Assembly (NCBI GenBank): GCA_024236015.1 | Contig: JACKLK010000005.1 | Span: forward strand, 186,001-250,000 | Direction: 5' to 3' | Length of the DNA: 64,000 nucleotides | Origin: Rhodoferax sp. | GTDB taxonomy: Bacteria > Pseudomonadota > Gammaproteobacteria > Burkholderiales > Burkholderiaceae_C | Part shown: positions 8,834 to 16,324 of the stretch, piece by piece | How the letters are laid out: the number at the start of each line of letters is the position of its first letter | How positions within the stretch are numbered: the stretch's first letter is position 1 | Made by a program: the position numbers and the translations under genes | Notes under the pieces: generated by a model | Database searches by the model: none | The model's input: the letters and a program-made list of their open reading frames with translations, nothing else | Told to the model about the DNA's origin: nothing

Positions 8834-10342
8834 ATGCCCTACATACTTGCACTCGACCAAGGTACCACCAGTTCGCGCGCGATCCTGTTCGATCGGGCGG
8901 GGCAGGTGGTGGAAGTGGCGCAGCAGGAGTTCCGCCAGTTTTTCCCGCAATCGGGTTGGGTCGAGCACGATGCGGCCGAAATCTGGCGCACCCAGCTGGC
9001 GATGGCGCAGGAGGTCTTGCGCAAGGCATCGATCGGCGCGGCCGAGGTCGACGCGATCGGCATCACCAACCAGCGCGAGACCACGGTGTTGTGGGACCGC
9101 AGGACCGGCGAGCCGGTGGCCCATGCCATCGTCTGGCAGGATCGCCGCACGGCCGGCGATTGCGACGCCTTGCGGGCGCAGGGCCATCTGGGCACGATCC
9201 AGAAAAAGACCGGCCTGGTGCTGGATGCCTATTTCTCGGGCACCAAGCTGCGGTGGCTGCTCGACAACGTGCCGGGAGCCCGCGCCCGGGCCGACAAGGG
9301 CGAACTGGCCTTTGGCACCATCGACAGCTGGCTGATCTGGAACCTGACCGGCGGCAAGCGCCATGTCACCGACGCCAGCAATGCGTCGCGCACGCTGCTG
9401 TTCAATATCCACACGCTGCGCTGGGATCCGCAGCTGCTGGAACTGTTCGACATTCCGGCGTCGGTGTTGCCGCAGGTGCTGCCCTGCAGCGGTGAGCTGG
9501 CGCGGACCGACGAGGCATTGCTGGGGCGCTCCATCCGCATCACCGGTTCGGCCGGCGATCAGCAGGCGGCCACCTTCGGCCAGGCCTGTTTCGCGCCCGG
9601 CATGGCCAAGAACACCTACGGCACGGGCTGCTTCATGTTGCTCAATACGGCCCGGCACGCGGTGGCCAGCCGGCACAAGCTGTTGTCGACCGTGGCCTGG
9701 GTCGGGCCCGGCGACGGCCTGCAGGCGGCGCAGGCCTGCTACGCGCTCGAGGGATCGGTGTTCGTGGCCGGGGCGGCCGTGCAGTGGCTGCGCGACGGGC
9801 TGGGCATCATTGACTCGGCCGAAGCCGTGCAGGCGCTGGCCGGCCAGGTGGCCGACACCGACGACCTGTACCTGGTGCCGGCCTTCGCCGGACTGGGGAC
9901 GCCCGACTGGGACGGGTACGCCCGTGGCGCCATGGTGGGCATCACCCGTGGCACCACACGCGCGCATGTGGCGCGGGCGGCGCTGGAGTCGATCGCGCTG
10001 CAAAGCGCCGACGTGTTCGCCGCGATGGCGGCGGACTCCGGCATCGCGCTGCGCGAATTGCGGGTCGACGGCGGAGCCAGCCGCAACGACCTGCTGATGC
10101 AGATGCAGGCCGACTTTCTCGGGGTCCCGGTCGTGCGCCCGCGGGTGACGGAAACGACCGCGCTCGGGGCGGCCTACCTGGCGGGCCTTGCCACCGGCTT
10201 CTGGTCCGGGGCGGACGAGCTTGCCGCCCAGTGGGCGATGGACCGGCGATTCGAGCCCGCCATGGGTGATGCGGCGCGGACCGCCAAGCGTGCGCGCTGG
10301 CGCCAGGCGGTGGAGCGGGCGAAGGGCTGGGTCGACCATTGA
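8834..10342 (+). CDS. glpK: Glycerol kinase
   Basis: A 502-residue FGGY-family kinase, the same length as the Escherichia coli enzyme, phosphorylating glycerol to glycerol-3-phosphate. LALDQGTTSSRAILFD (N-terminal phosphate loop), ITNQRETTVLWDR, TYGTGCFMLLNT and LRVDGGASRNDLLMQMQAD are diagnostic. ATG 8834 is preceded by GATAAT (8818-8823) and no Shine-Dalgarno, so the leader may be very short. The stop overlaps the TTG start of glpD, giving a tightly coupled glycerol catabolic pair. No glpF or glpR is adjacent. Confidence 0.97.
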   Translation: MPYILALDQGTTSSRAILFDRAGQVVEVAQQEFRQFFPQSGWVEHDAAEIWRTQLAMAQEVLRKASIGAAEVDAIGITNQRETTVLWDRRTGEPVAHAIVWQDRRTAGDCDALRAQGHLGTIQKKTGLVLDAYFSGTKLRWLLDNVPGARARADKGELAFGTIDSWLIWNLTGGKRHVTDASNASRTLLFNIHTLRWDPQLLELFDIPASVLPQVLPCSGELARTDEALLGRSIRITGSAGDQQAATFGQACFAPGMAKNTYGTGCFMLLNTARHAVASRHKLLSTVAWVGPGDGLQAAQACYALEGSVFVAGAAVQWLRDGLGIIDSAEAVQALAGQVADTDDLYLVPAFAGLGTPDWDGYARGAMVGITRGTTRAHVARAALESIALQSADVFAAMAADSGIALRELRVDGGASRNDLLMQMQADFLGVPVVRPRVTETTALGAAYLAGLATGFWSGADELAAQWAMDRRFEPAMGDAARTAKRARWRQAVERAKGWVDH

Positions 10343-11970
10343 GCGACACGACCACCACCGCCGGCGCCGTGGCCACGACCGAGCGCCAGGGCCTGCTGGC
10401 GCGCCTGAGGCAAGGCACCACCTACGACGTGGCCATCGTCGGGGGCGGTGCGACCGGCCTGGGCGTGGCGCTCGATGCGGCCTTGCGCGGCTTTTCCGTG
10501 GTGCTGGTCGAGTCACACGACTTTGCCAAGGGCACGTCGTCCCGGGCCACCAAGCTGGTGCACGGCGGGGTGCGCTACCTGGCCCAGGGCAACATCGCGT
10601 TGGTGCGCGAGGCGCTGCGCGAGCGCACCACGCTGCTGAACAACGCGCCGCACCTGGCCCAGCCGCTGGCCTTCGTCATGCCCTCGTACAAGTGGTGGGA
10701 AACGCCGTTCTACGGCGCCGGCCTCACGGCCTACGACCTGCTGGCCGGCAAGGCGGCGCTCGGTCCGACCCGCTTCCTGAGCCGCAGCCGGGCCCAGGCC
10801 TTGTTGCCGAACGCCCGCGCCGACGGCCTGTGCGGCGGCGTCCAGTACTGGGACGGCCAGTTCAACGATGCCCGGCTGGCACTCGCATTGGCCCGCAGTG
10901 CCGCCGACCGGGGGGCCTTGCTGGTCAATTACTGCCGCGCCGATGACCTGATCAGCGAGGCGGGCAAGGTCGTCGGGCTGCGCTGCACCGACGTCGAATC
11001 CGGACAGGCGCTGGAACTGCGCGCGCGCTGCGTGATCAACGCCGCCGGGGTCTGGGTCGACGATCTGCGGCAGAAGGACGGCGACGCCAACCGCGGCGAC
11101 GGCCGGCACCCGACCCGGCCCATGGTGGCGCCGAGCCAGGGCGTGCACATGGTGGTCGACCGGGAGTTCCTGGCCGGCGACAACGCCTTGATGGTGCCCA
11201 AGACCGCCGACGGACGCGTGCTGTTTGCCGTTCCCTGGCTGGGCAAGGTGATCCTGGGCACGACCGACACCCCGCGCAGCGACCTGGCGCGCGAGCCCGA
11301 GCCCTTCGACGAGGAGGTGGCGTTCATCCTCTCGGAGGCGGCCCGCTACCTGCACAAGGCGCCGACCCGCGCCGACGTGCGCAGCGTCTGGGTCGGGCTG
11401 AGGCCTCTGGTCAAGCCGCAGGACGACGACGGCGCCAGTACCAAGGGCCTGAGCCGCGAACATACGGTACTGGTCAGTCGCAGCGGCCTGGTCACGGTGA
11501 CCGGCGGCAAATGGACGACCTACCGGGCGATGGCCGAAGACGTGCTGCAGACCTGTTTCGACAAGGCCTTGTTGCCGGCCCGGGCGGGCGGTGTGACGCG
11601 CCATTTCAAGCTGGCCGGCGCCGCGGGGCAGACGCCGGCATCGGCGACGTCGATCAGCCTGGCCCCCGGCCCGCACAGTTATGGCGACGACCAGGCCCTG
11701 GTGCAATCCCTGCCGGGGGCCGAACACTGGCTGGCGCCGGGCCTGTCCGAGGCGATGGTCCGGTTTGCCGCCCGCTTCGAATATGCGCGTACCGTCGAGG
11801 ACATGCTGGCCCGGCGCTCCCGGATCCTGTTCCTGGACGCCCGCCAGGCCATGGCACTGGGCCCGCAGGTGGCGCAGATCCTGCGCGAGGAGACCGGCCG
11901 AGACCCCGGGCTGGCGGCGTTCGAGGACCTGGCGCAAAAATATTTGCTCGATTTCAGCCCGTCGCGTTGA
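10339..11970 (+). CDS. glpD: Glycerol-3-phosphate dehydrogenase (aerobic, FAD-linked)
   Basis: A 543-residue membrane-associated flavoprotein oxidising glycerol-3-phosphate to dihydroxyacetone phosphate and passing electrons to quinone. DVAIVGGGATGLGVALD is the FAD-binding motif; SSRATKLVHGGVRYL, INAAGVWVDDLR and GGKWTTYRAMAEDV are typical of GlpD. The only start before the flavin motif is TTG 10339, which overlaps the glpK stop (TTGA), so initiation probably depends on re-initiating ribosomes. The protein has about 40 more residues than the 501-residue Escherichia coli GlpD. Confidence 0.95.
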   Translation: MSDTTTTAGAVATTERQGLLARLRQGTTYDVAIVGGGATGLGVALDAALRGFSVVLVESHDFAKGTSSRATKLVHGGVRYLAQGNIALVREALRERTTLLNNAPHLAQPLAFVMPSYKWWETPFYGAGLTAYDLLAGKAALGPTRFLSRSRAQALLPNARADGLCGGVQYWDGQFNDARLALALARSAADRGALLVNYCRADDLISEAGKVVGLRCTDVESGQALELRARCVINAAGVWVDDLRQKDGDANRGDGRHPTRPMVAPSQGVHMVVDREFLAGDNALMVPKTADGRVLFAVPWLGKVILGTTDTPRSDLAREPEPFDEEVAFILSEAARYLHKAPTRADVRSVWVGLRPLVKPQDDDGASTKGLSREHTVLVSRSGLVTVTGGKWTTYRAMAEDVLQTCFDKALLPARAGGVTRHFKLAGAAGQTPASATSISLAPGPHSYGDDQALVQSLPGAEHWLAPGLSEAMVRFAARFEYARTVEDMLARRSRILFLDARQAMALGPQVAQILREETGRDPGLAAFEDLAQKYLLDFSPSR

Positions 11971-11995
11971 CGCACCCAACTTCGTGGTGCATAAT
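11967..11995 (+). promoter_or_regulatory. Strong sigma70 promoter of the spc ribosomal operon
   Basis: TTGACG at 11967-11972 and CATAAT at 11990-11995 are separated by exactly 17 bases, each one mismatch from consensus. Transcription should start near 12002 and give a leader of about 146 bases before rplN. The -35 box overlaps the glpD stop codon. Confidence 0.8.
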
Positions 11996-12052
11996 CGCGG
12001 GCTTCGCTCTTCATCGAGCGGATAAGAATCTGCCCAATAGGAGGTGGTGCGA

Positions 12053-12151
12053 GTGGTTCGCGCCATCGACGACGGGCCCAAGACTGACCTGTTGCCTGCC
12101 GAGCGTTCCGTTCGGTGGTCTACGGGGACAAGTTGGGAAACACATAAATGA
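12053..12151 (+). CDS. Candidate 32-residue leader peptide coupled to rplN
   Basis: AGGAGGTG at 12039-12046, eight bases complementary to the 16S 3' end, lies at ideal distance from GTG 12053. The frame runs 32 codons through the whole leader and stops at TGA 12149-12151, which overlaps the rplN ATG (ATGA). By contrast rplN itself has only a weak GGGA before it. This is the arrangement of a translationally coupled leader. No homologue is recognised, and the strong SD could instead be an entry site whose product does not matter. The peptide has several charged residues and three Trp in its C-terminal third or so, with no run of one amino acid. Confidence 0.4.
   Translation: MVRAIDDGPKTDLLPAERSVRWSTGTSWETHK
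12096..12118 (+). promoter_or_regulatory. Hairpin in the rplN leader
   Basis: CTGCCGAGCG (12096-12105) can pair with CGTTCGGTGG (12109-12118) around a three-base loop, with three G-T pairs. No T-run follows, so it is not an obvious attenuator terminator. It could be a ribosomal-protein binding site for autoregulation or modulate coupling to rplN. Confidence 0.4.
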
Positions 12152-12516
12152 TCCAGACTGAATCTCGATTGGAAGTCGCCGACAACACCGGCGCCAAGTC
12201 CGTCCTGTGCATCAAGGTGCTTGGCGGCTCCAAGCGCCGTTACGCCAGCGTAGGCGATGTCATCAAGGTGAGCGTCAAGGAAGCCGCTCCGCGTGGTCGC
12301 GTCAAGAAAGGCGAGATCTACAGCGCGGTGGTGGTGCGTACGGCCAAGGGCATCCGCCGTGGCGACGGCTCCCTGGTGAAATTCGACGGCAATGCCGCCG
12401 TGTTGCTCAATGCCAAGCTCGAGCCGATCGGCACGCGCATCTTCGGGCCGGTCACGCGCGAGCTGCGGACCGAGAAGTTCATGAAGATCGTGTCGCTGGC
12501 TCCCGAAGTACTGTAA
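12148..12516 (+). CDS. rplN: 50S ribosomal protein L14
   Basis: 122 residues, the usual size. The start IQTESRLEVADNTGAK and SVKEAAPRGRVKKGE are universal L14 signatures. First ribosomal gene of the block here; rpsQ and the S10 operon genes that commonly precede it are not in the window, so this operon starts afresh at the promoter above. Confidence 0.98.
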   Translation: MIQTESRLEVADNTGAKSVLCIKVLGGSKRRYASVGDVIKVSVKEAAPRGRVKKGEIYSAVVVRTAKGIRRGDGSLVKFDGNAAVLLNAKLEPIGTRIFGPVTRELRTEKFMKIVSLAPEVL

Positions 12517-12527
12517 GGACACAAGCC

Positions 12528-12848
12528 ATGAACAAGATTCGCAAAGGCGACGAAGTCATCGTCATCGCGGGCCGCGACAAGGGCAAGCGTGGCAAGGTCA
12601 CGCTGCGCAAGGACGACTCCCATGTGCTGGTCGAGGGCATCAACCTGGTGAAGAAACACACCAAGCCCAACCCGATGAAGGGTACGACCGGCGGGATCGT
12701 GGAGAAGGCCATGCCGATCCACCAGTCCAACATCGCAATTTTCAACGCTGTATCCGGCAAGGCCGATCGGGTCGGCATCAAGCTGCAGGCCGATGGCAAG
12801 CGCGTTCGCGTTTACAAGTCCAGCGGCGAAGAGATCAAGGTGGCATGA
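12528..12848 (+). CDS. rplX: 50S ribosomal protein L24
   Basis: 106 residues with the KOW motif GDEVIVIAGRDKGKRGKV at the N-terminus and the NLVKKHTKPNP segment. It is an assembly initiator of the large subunit. AAGGA lies nine bases before ATG 12528. The next gene, rplE, follows at once. Confidence 0.98.
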   Translation: MNKIRKGDEVIVIAGRDKGKRGKVTLRKDDSHVLVEGINLVKKHTKPNPMKGTTGGIVEKAMPIHQSNIAIFNAVSGKADRVGIKLQADGKRVRVYKSSGEEIKVA

Positions 12849-12850
12849 AC

Positions 12851-13390
12851 ATGGCGCGTCTGCAACAACACTATCGCGAAAAAGTCGCTCCGGAGTTGAT
12901 GGCCAAGTTTGGCTACAAGTCTCCGATGCAGGTGCCCCGCCTGACCAAGATCACGCTCAACATGGGTGTGAGCGAGGCGGTCGCCGACAAGAAGGTCATG
13001 GAGAACGCGGTGGCTGATCTGACCAAGATCGCCGGCCAGAAACCGGTCGTGACCAAGTCCAAGAAGGCCATCGCCGGTTTCAAGATCCGCGAGGGCCAGG
13101 CCATCGGTTGCATGGTCACGCTGCGCGGCGTGCAGATGTTCGAGTTCCTGGATCGTTTCGTCACCGTGGCGCTGCCCCGGGTGCGCGACTTCCGCGGCAT
13201 TTCGGGCCGCGCGTTCGACGGCCGTGGCAACTACAACATCGGCGTCAAAGAGCAGATCATTTTCCCTGAGATTGAGTATGACAAGGTCGATGCCTTGCGT
13301 GGTCTCAATATCAGCATCACCACGACGGCCAAGTCGGACGAAGAGTGCAAGGCACTGCTCGCGGGCTTCCGTTTTCCGTTCAAGAACTGA
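12851..13390 (+). CDS. rplE: 50S ribosomal protein L5
   Basis: 179 residues from MARLQQHYREK; binds 5S rRNA. An ATG six bases earlier (12845) overlaps the rplX stop, but AAGGTGG at 12837-12843 is correctly spaced only for 12851, and homologues start at this methionine. KITLNMGVSEAV and GVKEQIIFPEIEYDK are family signatures. Confidence 0.97.
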   Translation: MARLQQHYREKVAPELMAKFGYKSPMQVPRLTKITLNMGVSEAVADKKVMENAVADLTKIAGQKPVVTKSKKAIAGFKIREGQAIGCMVTLRGVQMFEFLDRFVTVALPRVRDFRGISGRAFDGRGNYNIGVKEQIIFPEIEYDKVDALRGLNISITTTAKSDEECKALLAGFRFPFKN

Positions 13391-13398
13391 GGTGACCC

Positions 13399-13704
13399 TT
13401 GGCTAAGAAAGCTTTGATCGAGCGCGAGCTCAAGCGCGACAAACTGGTTGCCAAGTACGCGAAGAAACACGCGGAACTCAAGAGCATCGCCAGCGACGCA
13501 CAACGCAGTGACGACGAGCGCGCCGTGGCGCGCCTGGCGCTGCAGAAACTGCCGCGCAACGCAAACCCCACCCGTCAGCGTAACCGCTGTTCCATTACCG
13601 GACGCCCGCGCGGCACGTTCCAGCACTTCGGTCTGGCTCGCGCAAAGGTTCGTGAGATGGCCCTGGCCGGGGAGATCCCCGGCGTCGTCAAGGCCAGCTG
13701 GTAA
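13399..13704 (+). CDS. rpsN: 30S ribosomal protein S14 (zinc-free form), TTG start
   Basis: 101 residues, the long cysteine-poor type without a CXXC zinc ribbon. The sequence begins at TTG 13399, giving the normal MAKKALIEREL start; GAGGTGA just before it is a strong ribosome binding site overlapping the end of rplE. RNRCSITGRPRGTFQHFGLAR is the conserved rRNA-binding core. Confidence 0.97.
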   Translation: MAKKALIERELKRDKLVAKYAKKHAELKSIASDAQRSDDERAVARLALQKLPRNANPTRQRNRCSITGRPRGTFQHFGLARAKVREMALAGEIPGVVKASW

Positions 13705-13722
13705 GCGCGAGGAGACATAGAC

Positions 13723-14118
13723 ATGAGCATGAGTGATCCCATCGCGGACCTGTTGACACGCATCCGCAACGCGCAGATGGTGGCCAAGACGACCGTAACC
13801 GTTCCGTCTTCCAAGGTGAAAGTTGCCATCGCGCAGGTGCTGAAGGACGAAGGCTATATCGACGGCTTCACCGTGAAGACCGATGCCGGCAAGTCCGAGC
13901 TCGAAATCGCGCTGAAGTATTACGCCGGCCGCCCGGTCATCGAGCGCATCGAGCGCGTGAGCCGTCCTGGCCTGCGTGTGTATCGCGGCAAGGGCACGTT
14001 GCCCCAGGTCCAGAATGGTCTGGGCGTCGCCATCGTCACCACGCCCGCGGGCGTGATGACCGACCGCAAGGCTCGCGCCAGCGGTGTCGGCGGCGAAGTC
14101 CTGTGTTACGTCGCCTGA
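13723..14118 (+). CDS. rpsH: 30S ribosomal protein S8
   Basis: 131 residues. MSDPIADLLTRIRNAQ and the C-terminal GVMTDRKARASGVGGEVLCYV are universal. S8 binds helix 21 of 16S rRNA and in Escherichia coli represses the spc operon. AGGAGA precedes ATG 13723; a second ATG two codons on is also possible. Confidence 0.98.
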   Translation: MSMSDPIADLLTRIRNAQMVAKTTVTVPSSKVKVAIAQVLKDEGYIDGFTVKTDAGKSELEIALKYYAGRPVIERIERVSRPGLRVYRGKGTLPQVQNGLGVAIVTTPAGVMTDRKARASGVGGEVLCYVA

Positions 14119-14145
14119 TGGCGTGGCACTGAGGAGAAACTGAAT

Positions 14146-14679
14146 ATGTCCCGTATTGGAAAAATGCCGGTGCTGGTTCCTGCTGGCGTCGACGTCAGCA
14201 TCAAGGCCGACCAGATCAGCGTCAAGGGTGCCGGTGGTGCACTGCAGCTGGCGCAGAACGCGCTGGTCAAGATCAACAACGAAGCTGGCAGGCTGACCTT
14301 CGTGCCGAGCAACGATTCGCGTGACGCGAATGCAATGTCGGGCACCATGCGCCAGCTGGTCAACAACATGGTTGTCGGTGTCAGCAAGGGTTTCGAGCGC
14401 AAGCTCAACCTGGTCGGCGTCGGTTACAAGGCCCAGGCGCAAGGCGCCAAGCTGAACCTGTCGGTCGGATATTCGCATCCGGTCAACATGGACATGCCCG
14501 CCGGTATCACCGTGGCAACGCCGACCCCGACCGAAGTCGTGATCAAGGGTGCAGACCGTCAGCGCGTCGGACAGATCGCTGCCGAGATTCGTGCCGTTCG
14601 TCCGCCCGAGCCCTACAAGGGCAAGGGCATCCGGTATTCGGACGAGAAGATCACGATCAAAGAAACCAAGAAGAAGTAA
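14146..14679 (+). CDS. rplF: 50S ribosomal protein L6
   Basis: 177 residues with the two L6 repeats and the C-terminal signature PEPYKGKGIRYSDEKI. It lies near the factor-binding site of the large subunit. GAGGAGA upstream of ATG 14146 supports this start. Confidence 0.98.
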   Translation: MSRIGKMPVLVPAGVDVSIKADQISVKGAGGALQLAQNALVKINNEAGRLTFVPSNDSRDANAMSGTMRQLVNNMVVGVSKGFERKLNLVGVGYKAQAQGAKLNLSVGYSHPVNMDMPAGITVATPTPTEVVIKGADRQRVGQIAAEIRAVRPPEPYKGKGIRYSDEKITIKETKKK

Positions 14680-14690
14680 GGGGCAGCATG

Positions 14691-15056
14691 ATGTTGACCA
14701 AGAAAGAACAGCGTCTTCGCCGGGCCCGTCAGACCCGCATCCGTATCGCGACGCAGGGCGTGGCCCGTCTGATGGTGAATCGCACCAATCTGCACATTTA
14801 CGCCAGCGTGATCTCCGGCGACGGCGCCAAGGTGCTGGCCTCCGCGTCCACCGTCGAGGCGGAAGTGCGCACGGCATTGGGTGGCGCCGGCAAGGGTGCC
14901 ACCGCCGCCGCGGCCCAGGTCATCGGCAAGCGCGTGGCCGAGAAAGCCAAGGCGGCCGGCGTCGAGAAGGTTGCGTTCGACCGTTCGGGTTTTGCCTACC
15001 ATGGCCGCGTCAAGGCGCTGGCCGATGCCGCGCGTGAAGCCGGCTTGCAGTTCTAA
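14691..15056 (+). CDS. rplR: 50S ribosomal protein L18
   Basis: 121 residues, a 5S rRNA-binding protein. Starts MLTKKEQRLRRARQTR and ends FDRSGFAYHGRVKALADAAREAGLQF-like, both conserved. Two adjacent ATGs exist (14688 and 14691); the second has the better distance to AAGGGG. Confidence 0.97.
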   Translation: MLTKKEQRLRRARQTRIRIATQGVARLMVNRTNLHIYASVISGDGAKVLASASTVEAEVRTALGGAGKGATAAAAQVIGKRVAEKAKAAGVEKVAFDRSGFAYHGRVKALADAAREAGLQF

Positions 15057-15073
15057 GCAGATCGGAAAAAAAC

Positions 15074-15598
15074 ATGGCACGAGTACAAGCGAAAATGCAG
15101 GGCAAGGCCGAGGGGCCTGAGGACGGTCTGCGCGAGAAGATGATCGCGATCAACCGCGTGACCAAGGTGGTCAAGGGTGGTCGTATCCTGGGCTTTGCCG
15201 CACTGACCGTCGTCGGCGACGGTGACGGCCGCGTCGGCATGGGCAAGGGCAAGTCCAAGGAAGTGCCCGCCGCCGTGCAGAAGGCGATGGAAGAGGCGCG
15301 CCGCAACATGATCAAGGTCTCGTTGAAAGACGGCACCCTGCAGCACAAGGTGACGGGTCACCATGGCGCTGCCAACGTGATCATGATGCCGGCTCCCAAG
15401 GGTACCGGCATCATCGCCGGCGGCCCGATGCGCGCGGTGTTCGAAGTGGTCGGCATCACCGACGTCGTGGCCAAGAGCCATGGCTCTTCGAACCCCTACA
15501 ACATGGTTCGTGCGACGCTGGACGCCTTGTCGGTGTCCACCACGCCGGCGGAAGTTGCCGCCAAGCGTGGCAAGAGCGTCGAAGAACTGTTTGCCTGA
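15074..15598 (+). CDS. rpsE: 30S ribosomal protein S5
   Basis: 174 residues. The double-stranded-RNA-binding-like N-terminal domain reads INRVTKVVKGGRILGFAALT; VGDGDGRVGMGKGKSKEVP is the loop where spectinomycin-resistance changes occur in other species, here of normal sequence. It takes part in translational accuracy. Confidence 0.98.
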   Translation: MARVQAKMQGKAEGPEDGLREKMIAINRVTKVVKGGRILGFAALTVVGDGDGRVGMGKGKSKEVPAAVQKAMEEARRNMIKVSLKDGTLQHKVTGHHGAANVIMMPAPKGTGIIAGGPMRAVFEVVGITDVVAKSHGSSNPYNMVRATLDALSVSTTPAEVAAKRGKSVEELFA

Positions 15599-15607
15599 GG
15601 ATAGGTT

Positions 15608-15793
15608 ATGACGACGCAACAACAAACCGTGAAGATCCAGCTGGTCCGCAGCCCGATCGGTTGCCAGGAGTCGCATCGTGCGACGGTCCGTGGCCTGGGC
15701 CTGCGCAAGGTGAACAGCATCAGCGAATTGAAAGATTCGCCTGAAGTGCGCGGGATGATCAACAAGATCAGCTACCTGGTCAAAGTATTGTGA
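15608..15793 (+). CDS. rpmD: 50S ribosomal protein L30
   Basis: 61 residues, the usual short bacterial form: KIQLVRSPIGCQESHRATVRG and GMINKISYLVKV are conserved. ATG 15608 follows rpsE by nine bases with AGGATAGG in between. Confidence 0.97.
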   Translation: MTTQQQTVKIQLVRSPIGCQESHRATVRGLGLRKVNSISELKDSPEVRGMINKISYLVKVL

Positions 15794-15857
15794 TTTTGAT
15801 GGCCTGTGGCCGCTCCGAATTGTCGGATGCGCCGCAGCCAACTCACGAGGGATGATG

Positions 15858-16289
15858 ATGGAACTCAATGGCATCAAGCCGGCTGACGGCGCCAAACACG
15901 CCAAACGCCGTGTCGGTCGTGGTATCGGCTCGGGTCTGGGCAAGACGGCTGGTCGTGGTCACAAGGGACAGAAGTCCCGTGCGGGCGGCTACCACAAAGT
16001 CGGTTTCGAAGGCGGCCAGATGCCGCTGCAGCGTCGCTTGCCCAAGCGCGGCTTCAAGTCCGCCTTGCTCAAGTTCAACGCCGAGATCACGCTGACCACG
16101 CTGGACGTGCTGGGCGCGGCCGAGGTCGACATGCTCACGCTCAAGGCCGCTGGCCTCGTGCCCGAGATGGCGAAGGTCGTCAAGGTCATCAAGACCGGCG
16201 CGCTGACCAAGGCGGTCAAGCTCAATGGCATCGGCGCGACCGCCGGCGCCAAGGCTGCCATCGAGGCGGCAGGCGGCAGCGTCGCCTGA
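15858..16289 (+). CDS. rplO: 50S ribosomal protein L15
   Basis: 143 residues, an early assembly protein. The glycine-rich core GRGIGSGLGKTAGRGHKGQK is diagnostic. Three ATGs run in tandem (15852, 15855, 15858); GAGGG ending at 15851 is well spaced only for the third, which also gives the homologous N-terminus MELNGIKPADGAKH. Confidence 0.96.
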   Translation: MELNGIKPADGAKHAKRRVGRGIGSGLGKTAGRGHKGQKSRAGGYHKVGFEGGQMPLQRRLPKRGFKSALLKFNAEITLTTLDVLGAAEVDMLTLKAAGLVPEMAKVVKVIKTGALTKAVKLNGIGATAGAKAAIEAAGGSVA

Positions 16290-16324
16290 TCGCGGCGGCA
16301 CAGCAGGACTACAGGTAAACGCAC

